This document shows, one piece after another, positions 57,504 through 64,000 of a DNA stretch of 64,000 nucleotides (position 1 is the first letter of the stretch; the number at the start of each line of letters is the position of its first letter). Both the position numbers and the translations under genes were made by a program. The notes beneath the pieces are model-generated. The model had not been told where the DNA came from. It saw nothing but the letters and a program-made list of their open reading frames with translations, and made no database searches. The stretch is from Lophium mytilinum (lineage: Eukaryota > Ascomycota > Dothideomycetes > Mytilinidiales > Mytilinidiaceae): the NCBI GenBank assembly GCA_010093605.1, contig MU004202.1, positions 507,560-571,559 on the forward strand. The letters are read 5' to 3'.

Positions 57504-59083
57504 ATGCTAGAATACCCTAGCCCTGTAAGCGAAATCTATTATCTAACCTTAGCGGAACCTCACCTCCTCGAAGCCTATACACCTCAACGCAATCTCTCAG
57601 CAGCCTCTGAAATTCTTCAGCGGGCAAAGCTATAGATCCTTTCCTTCTGTCACTTCCTTCCCCGCCGATCTTCCTACAATCCATCTGATTTCCTAAATCT
57701 GCCCCGCACCCCACCATGCTCGTTCCCCCTTCTCCCCCCTCACCATCCTGCAAGCTAATCCCTACGCCGTCAACTCCGCTCTGATCTCATTTGCTTTTCA
57801 GCATGCCCTCTTCTCCCAGATCCCAGCGGCACGGCGTCTCATCTCCCTCCTAAACAAGCACAGCCCCCTCCACCACGACCGCACCATCGAGCTCCAGCCT
57901 TTATGGCTCTGCTGGGTCGCCACGGGCTCTTGGCCAGATGGCGAGCGCGAGACGGCCAGGGCGGACGAAGAGATCGAGGAGTTGGCGCGCCAGTGGGAGC
58001 AGTCTTGGTGGTATCGCGAATCCTATGCCGCCGATATGACGAATGAGGAGGGCTCTAGGCGGACGTTAGCGGAGTTGGATGATCCGAGGAGGGCACACGT
58101 GGAGAATGGGGCGGCGGTGTGGGCGGAGGGGGGGTTGGTGAGGGCGTTGCAGTTTAGGTATCGGATGCAGCAGGAGGGGGAGGGAAATGGGGTGCCGAGC
58201 TTTGAAGAGACGTTGAAGGCGAGGATGGGGGTGGCCAGGGATCAGCGGATATTATTTCAGACGCTGGCGCAGTCGAAGTTGATGTGGAAGGCTGTGGAAG
58301 AGGGCGCGATTGCGAGAGCGATGGGGGTAGATGAAAAGGATGTGATGTGGTTTGGGAGGGCTGTTGGAGAGACGTTCGTGAAGCGGTTTGAGGAAGGGAG
58401 GATGAGGCCAGTTGTGGGGAGTATCGAAGAGATGTTAAAGACGATTGCAGAAAATACGGGAAGGAACGAACAGGCTAACAAGTGGATGCTGTCGCTGGGG
58501 GAAGAGACAGATGAGATGCCAACTCTTCTCCGCGATCCAGCACCCGTAAAATGCGATCGCTTCGCTAGAAGACCGACTGGGCACAAGGCTGCCGGAGGAT
58601 CATAAGTCGTTTCTACGAATTAGCAATGGTTTTGGCGAATCCTGGAATGGCGCAAGCTTTGATGCTTCGCTCTTTCCGGCAGACGAAGTCAGATTCGACG
58701 ACGACTATATTTTCATGGAAGACACTAGCCTCGATGTTGTTGACTGCCAAATTCATTACTTCATCGACGACTTCGATGCGTGGCCAAGCCTAGGGCGGGC
58801 TGCTCACATCGGGAGAGAGGACACGACTATGTTGTTCTTTCTTCCTCCTGCAACAGTGGCAAAGGCCCGGGATGCGTACCATGCTATTCTCGAAAGCGAA
58901 GACTCGTCAGAGGGGCTGAAGAGAGAGATCACAAATTCGATACAGTCTTTCTGTGGAGATATTCATGCATTCAAGCGATGCGGCTGGTGCGTAGCGGGGT
59001 CTTTTGGTGGAATGGATATGGAGTGCTTTCCGAGCTTTGCGGCATACTTGGCGGAAAAGGGTAGAACTTCTACGGAGCCTTGA
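57504..59083 (+). pseudogene. SMI1/KNR4-type protein gene, frame-disrupted
   Basis: Protein-like sequence runs for about 1.6 kb but changes frame at least three times. Segment 1 (57,504 to about 57,628) holds LLEAYTPQRNLSAASEILQR. Segment 2 (about 57,629-57,690) holds AIDPFLLSLPSPPIFLQSI, then TGA. Segment 3 (about 57,697 to about 58,550) is the long helical middle with ISFAFQHALFSQIPAARRLI and LWLCWVATGSWPDG. Segment 4 (about 58,556-59,083) carries the SMI1/KNR4 domain, IASLEDRLGTRLPEDHKSFL, ISNGFGESWNG, then LFPADEV. The last switch falls at an AAAA run (about 58,546) and the second near C-rich runs, and the spacings are too short for introns. Fungal members act in cell-wall synthesis control and signalling. 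Either this is a recent pseudogene, or the assembly has homopolymer errors; neighbouring genes show no such errors. Domain secure; status open. Confidence 0.65.
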
Positions 59084-59518
59084 AATGCTGGAGGACTGAA
59101 GAAGTGAGTGAGATCCTGAAGGCAATCTGAGCAGGATGAAAATTGGCTCGTGACTCCTCTCCATGTTGCACGGACTCTCACAAAGTAGCATTGGATCTTG
59201 AACAGTGGCAAGAATGTTCACACATGGTTTTTCAGCTTTAGGACTAGCTCAGAACCTGGACACTCCTTGAAGCTGCTGGATATACCACGATAGGCTTATA
59301 AACTGTTAAATGAGTTGTAAAGGCTATACTACGGAATATCAGACTGCTCCCTGGCGTAGCTTGTAGGAGATAGCCAGGGTGCTCCTTACAGTGGTGCCGA
59401 GCGAGCAAGAGTCGAGCGATATATCAGCGTGCCTGAAATGATGAAATGGTAGTGTAGCTGTACTTTTGCATAGTCCCAGTAATGCCTTGTTGCGTGTGCA
59501 GTGATCAGGACAACCTAT
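59084..59518. other. Intergenic between the convergent SMI1-like and ankyrin-type genes
   Basis: About 435 bp, nothing recognised except the second CTTACAGTGGTGCC block near 59,386. Confidence 0.5.
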
Positions 59519-61115
59519 CTAGCAATGCCAGCACTCCTGATATTCCTTCAATTCTGCCACCGGCTTTCCCGTTGCCCTTGCAAGAAAGCACAGCATATCT
59601 TCGTCGGCTTGAAATGTTTCCAAGCCAGGACCAAGCCCGCAAGATGACCCATGAAGCGGAACCCCCTCCTTTAGCAACCACTCAACCATGGATTCCAACC
59701 CATTTTCGGCTGCTAGCTTCAGTGCCAGGCCGCTGACTTCTGGTCGTTTGAAATTTGCGACCGGGACAATCCCGTGGAGAAGGCGCAGCATCCCGTTGTG
59801 TTCGAGGAGAACAGCGCCAATGACAGGTGATGGAACCTGAACACGTGTAGTGCTACCTATATTGGAGGAATAAATCCAGGTTGGCACGAAATCATGTAGT
59901 GTCGCTCCATGGTCAATCAATAACGAGCTCATCACAACTTGTCCGCGGAGCAAAGCATTTTCCAGATCATCGTCAGTGGGCCTAACGTGGTTGGCAAGGA
60001 GAAGTCTGACCAGGTCCGGCGTGCCCCAACGGCACGCATGCTTGAGATACATTTCCATTTTCTCCACCAAGGTAGCGGTTGCTAGCCTGTTCGTTTCTTC
60101 CCCGCCAAGGAGCCTCTGAGTAATTGAGATGGTTTCCTTCACGCCTTCGAAAAGAACAGGAGGCGATCGCCGCCTTCCCGCGTCATTGAAAGCAGGATTG
60201 TCGGCGCGCACTGGGCCATTAAGATCCCATAGCTGGACGTAGACGTCCTTGCCCGTCATTCCAGTGGACGCAATTTCGGAATCCAACGATGCGATAGGTC
60301 CGTAGTCTGGAACGCTGACCGATTGATATAAGGGAGCAAGCGCCTCTAGGGCACATTGAAGCATCCTAGAGTCGCAGGACCTGGCTGCTTCTTCGAGAAT
60401 ATCCAACATAGCTTCCTCGTGGTTATAGCTTAGACGGTCGTATGCGAAACTTAGTCCATTCCTGAGGAGATAGTCAACGATATCGTAGTGTCCCTTCCTT
60501 GCGGCAACCCGGTATGGTGAACCGAAGTTTGAACCTTCTTCCAGCACATGTGGTTCGTGTTCACCTGGGCGGTGTGTTCCCATCCGTCGTATCTCGTCGA
60601 CTACAGCTTTGACGACATCAAGAAATCCCATATGCGCGGCCGCGGCCAGAAGATTATTGCAGCCCTCGAATCTGGGTGCGACGTCGTATCTGTCGTCAAA
60701 GTTACAGCACATAAACAGATCCGCCATTACAGTTCGTCGGGTCTTCTCGTCGTTAGATAAACCTCGTTTCAGACACAGCTGCTCCACAGTCCAGCGCATC
60801 TTGCTACTAGCCGCCGACTGCTCCGCCGAAGAGTAGGTCTCACAAAATTGAGGATCCTTGGCTTTCGAGCATATAGAACGAAGCCGTGAAGGGACTGTCA
60901 AGCCGAGACCAAGATGGACAACGCCGGTAACGCATACCGCTTCTTCGACCTCTGATTTCCACAGCTCTGCAACAATCAGTGTCCGGATCTGGATTGGGAG
61001 GAGAGAACTCACTGCTTACAAGCCTCAATCTCAATGACCTTTTGAGGTCACGGACTAAGACGGCCTGTTCAAGGATATTCCTAAGTATCTCGAGTGGGAT
61101 CTTTGCGGCGGCCAT
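59519..61115 (-). CDS. Ankyrin-repeat-type protein with F-box-like N-terminus, 516 aa
   Basis: Two exons: 61,115-61,013 and 60,966-59,519, with a 46-nt phase-1 intron. The start MAAAKIPLEILRNILEQAVL is F-box-like (IPLEILRxIL). The body carries degenerate ankyrin repeats: LLAAAAHMGFLDVVKAVVDE (about 120), SPYRVAARKGHYDIVDYLLR (about 170), HACRWGTPDLVRLLLANHV, then LENALLRGQVVMSSLLIDHG, and near the C-terminus LALKLAAENGLESMVEWLLK followed by EGVPLH. Ankyrin units bind proteins; with an F-box such proteins often serve as substrate adaptors of SCF ubiquitin ligases, which is inference here. Its closest visible relative is the inverted copy starting at 62,215. That copy shares the F-box-like start, the intron position and phase, and the C-terminal repeat block. 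Confidence 0.82.
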
Positions 61116-62214
61116 AGTGATTGAGGTCGAGCGAGGCTGTCTTTGTGTTCAATCTTTGCGGGCGACGAGGCTTATATACGGCCAAATAAGGGAAGATCTT
61201 GCTGCCTAGCGAGATTTTTTCCAGAGATGTTACACAGCTTGCGGAAATGACATTCAGATGCAGGAATCCCGCATCGTCCGTGTTGGAAAAAGAAAATCCA
61301 TATAACGAAACGCACTCCATTTCGTCGCCACATATCTCGAGAGAGACTCGACAGTACAACTTTACTTCCCTGCGTGCGCCACCAAGATCTCTGGGCTTCC
61401 GCATAGATAGAGCCTGAGGTGCCTGTCTCAGATCGCAGAGCGACGATTGTAGCACCTTTTCTGTGCCTTTCCGTGCCGCCAATAGCGTCTACGCAGCTAA
61501 CCGTGTCTCCAAGAAGTGGGAAATTTCGGACGCTGAGGCGAGAGATTAACAGCACAGTACTACTTCATACCAAAGCCAGGCCTCCTCCATTGGGCTAAAG
61601 TTTGCGATCTGTCACTTCTCGAGGATGCCGGGATCTGCGAAGCAAGCTGCCTGGAAGGTTCGACATTCTCAGCCACCAACAATCTCGGAACGAGCGCTTG
61701 TCTAAATGGCGAATGTGCCGGTACTGAGTGCCGTCGATTTTGAGTGAGCAACCATCTTTTCAAACGGAACATGGAACCTCGATCTCTCAAGGGCAGGGGC
61801 TCGCCAGACTCAAAGGACGTAACCGTACTCGATTTGGTTCCATTGTAATCTTGCCGTACTGAAACCCACTGTCCGTTCACTCCCATTCCTTCCACCAAGG
61901 GCGGATTCGGGCCTAGGAAGTCTTGGGGAGCAAAATCCAAGACTGCAAAGAAGGATTTACCAATGGGGTTCACACCCGATGCGCCATCGGGGAAGCTGCA
62001 GATCGTGCCTGCACAGCTTGCCTATCATATCCATGTGATCGCAATGAGGCGTCATGTCGTGCACCGATTCTGAACTCCAGGATCCTGGCAGCAGTATGAC
62101 TCCACGCTTTCGATCACGACCGTCCTTCATAGTGTCCTATGCGCCGATTCCCAGATGTTCGGTTAGTCTACCCACTACCTCACCGGAAAGCAGGACCCAC
62201 CTCATTCATACATC
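61116..62214. other. Intergenic between head-to-head ankyrin paralogues
   Basis: About 1.1 kb. A 137-aa minus-strand frame at 61,560-61,973 has fairly protein-like composition (around GKSFFAVLDFAPQDFLGPNP) but no ATG, no domain and stops just upstream. I do not call it a gene. Otherwise this is promoter sequence for both paralogues. Confidence 0.5.
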
Positions 62215-64000
62215 ATGTCTTTCACGAATCTTTCGCTGGAGCTGGTTAGACAGATAGTGGAGCAAGCTGTCTTGGTTTGCGCTGAGGGGGATGAAATGGG
62301 GCGACATGCACTTCATAGGAGGTTCATTGCTGATTCCGCTCCAATTTACGATTCGCTCCAGACATTCGGGCCACCGAGCCCATCTGGCCCAAACAAAACA
62401 AAACGGTCATTTGTGGATAGAGATGTAGGTAAATTGAAGCGAATCTTGAGGTTGAGGTTGGTCAATAGTAAGCTTTCCAGTACTATGCCGCTCAGCCAAG
62501 TCTAATGAAGGCACTCAGAACTGTTTGCACACGAGGTCGAGCAGGCAGTATGCATCACAGGAATCCTTGACCACACTATACGGACGTTCAGAAACCTTCC
62601 CGGCTGGCTGAAGCGTTTGGCTCTGGAGCATGCTGCCATGAAATTGGGGACGAAAAGAAGCCCTGAGTGGACCATTTGAAACCCGCCCCTCATGGTGACA
62701 GCGATTCAAGAGACTTCGAAGTATCTGTGTCTGCAGCGCGGCATCCCGTCAGCGGACCAGGAGGCTCGGGATGCCATTACAAAGGCTGTGTGCTGCTATT
62801 ATGCTGGCATGGAAGGCCACCTCGAACTGTTCAACAGTGGTCCACTCTCCCAGAACCAAATCGCCCCTGGAGTTGACACATCGAACGACAAAAACATGCA
62901 TAGGCTTTTATGCGTGGCGGCATACACAGGCTCTTTCGACCTGTTAAAAATGTTGTGTGAAGAGGCATGTGATGGCAGAATGGATCCCATAGATCTCACA
63001 CACCTCTTGACCGATGTATGCGTCTTGACCGACATGGTCAAACTATCTGCGGCACAGCAACAATATGAGGTTGTGGAGTTCTAATTTCAGGTCCACCCAC
63101 CAGATGCTGCTTTCAAAAGCCATATAGCTTGCGTCATTTGCGAGGCCGCCCGGAACTGCGACTCGAAAATGCTTTCATTAGCCCTACAGCCCCGATGGGG
63201 TTGTCAAATCGACCATCATAGCTCTTCGTGGTTCGAATTCGAGGATGGATTCTCCGACGTCTCTGGAAAGGATTTGTATCGTCAAATCTGGGCCCTTGTG
63301 CTCCGCATAAACATGGAAAGCGACATAGAATGGCCCTGGTATGATTTGGCAGAGCCGAAAGATGCGTTCGACCTCGTAAAGCATACTGTAGCTCTGACGC
63401 GCTATCTTCTCGGCGAGGTTTTGCCCACCGAGGAGCTCTTTCTAAAATACTATCTTCAAGAGGCATGCTGCAGCGGAACGACGAAGCTAGTTAAACTTCT
63501 CCTTGCCCGCGGGGCCAAACCCTGCTGCTTTGATTTAAACTCCGCCATTCGTTCCGGACATCTCGGCATCACGAAGCTTCTTTTGGACCACGGGGTTCGA
63601 ATAGCTCGTCCTCTGGTGGCATACCACGGCTACCAATCCGCAAGTGGCATAGATGGCAGAGAGTCGTATAGAAAAGAGATCATCAACCCTTCCCCGATCA
63701 TCCGCGTCGTTTTACTTGAGCACACGGCTATGCTCTGCCTCCTTCGCAGTTACGGCGTCCGCATAGATCACCCCGAGGTCGGCGGCCTTGCGCTCAAGAA
63801 AGCAGCTGAGCAGGGCTTGGAGTCCATGGTTGAGTTACTCTTGAAGGATGGCGTTCCATTGCATGGGCAGTCGTGTGGGCTCAGCCCACGGGATTGTTGG
63901 GAGGCCGGGGAGGTCAAATTCCGACATGACAGTGTGGGGTCTGTTTTCGCAAAGGTAGCTGGTGTACCCGTGGATGAGCTACCTAACCTTGAGATCTGTC
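62215..64000 (+). pseudogene. Ankyrin-type paralogue with two in-frame stops (runs off window)
   Basis: Exon 1 is 62,215-62,467, the intron 62,468-62,518, and exon 2 runs from 62,519 to beyond 64,000. The start (LSLELVRQIVEQAVLVC) and the splice site after RILRLRLVN match the paralogue at 59,519-61,115, which splices after RSLRLRLVS in the same phase. Exon 2 stays in one frame to the window end but meets TGA at 62,677-62,679 and TAA at 63,082-63,084. On both sides of each stop the sequence aligns with the paralogue (for example EVEQAVCITGIL with EVEEAVCVTGVV, and LALKKAAEQGLESMVELLLK with LALKLAAENGLESMVEWLLK). A 75-nt intron (63,010-63,084 region) could remove the second stop, but it would also delete a conserved ankyrin helix, and nothing explains the first. 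Read as a substitution-only pseudogene; nonsense readthrough or an allele is less likely. Confidence 0.7.

Noticed and set aside
58556-59083. The SMI1/KNR4 domain as a separate downstream gene
   Set aside because: The upstream segment ends exactly where the domain begins, with no promoter, no ATG in a good position and a one-base homopolymer offset. A single disrupted gene is simpler.
61560-61973. 137-aa minus-strand frame with protein-like composition
   Set aside because: It has no ATG, stops just upstream, and no recognised domain. It could be a remnant, but I cannot support it as a gene.
63010-63084. A 75-nt intron removing the second stop in the ankyrin paralogue
   Set aside because: It would delete a helix conserved in the intact paralogue and leave the first stop unexplained.

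Overview
The window is filamentous ascomycete DNA (Pezizomycotina). Dothideomycetes is the best guess, from gene style only. The evidence is a HET-domain gene, a Zn2Cys6 regulator, 2EXR/F-box-like proteins, introns of about 45-100 nt, DNA transposons and LTR elements of fungal type, and a very strong signature of repeat-induced point mutation (RIP: CpA and TpG almost gone, TpA in great excess).

Layout. Positions 1-23,865 form one gene-free, RIP-saturated repeat block. It holds at least three Ty3/Gypsy-type fossils: family A on the minus strand, cut by the left edge; a family-B copy on the plus strand ending in a 236-bp LTR at 11,404; and a whole but dead family-B insertion on the minus strand at 15,888-23,086, with two 236-bp LTRs and a 5-bp target duplication. 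A 413-base N gap lies at 6,493-6,905. Between these are RIP-degraded stretches that I cannot assign. Base composition switches abruptly to normal gene DNA near 23,866.

Positions 23,866-64,000 are gene-bearing. In order: a 534-aa 2EXR/F-box-like protein (-), a HET-domain protein (-), pyruvate decarboxylase with nine introns (+) facing tail-to-tail a Zn2Cys6 transcription factor (-), a small secreted DUF3237-like protein (+), a 2EXR protein (-), an F-box-like pseudogene (-), a coiled-coil membrane protein (+), a pogo/Fot1 DNA transposon killed by RIP inserted a few bases after that gene's stop, a TPR-SET protein (-), a DHA2-type MFS transporter (-) sharing a promoter with a short-chain dehydrogenase (+), an RRM-plus-protein-kinase fusion (-), a frame-disrupted SMI1/KNR4-type gene (+), and two inverted ankyrin-type paralogues, one intact (-) and one with two in-frame stops running off the right edge (+).

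How the genes relate. Two pairs suggest shared function or control: the convergent pyruvate decarboxylase and Zn2Cys6 regulator, and the divergent MFS-SDR pair. No backbone synthase is present, so there is no evidence for a secondary-metabolite cluster. The most notable points are the RRM-kinase architecture, the frame-preserving RIP death of the pogo element with spared terminal repeats, and the local run of decaying host genes.
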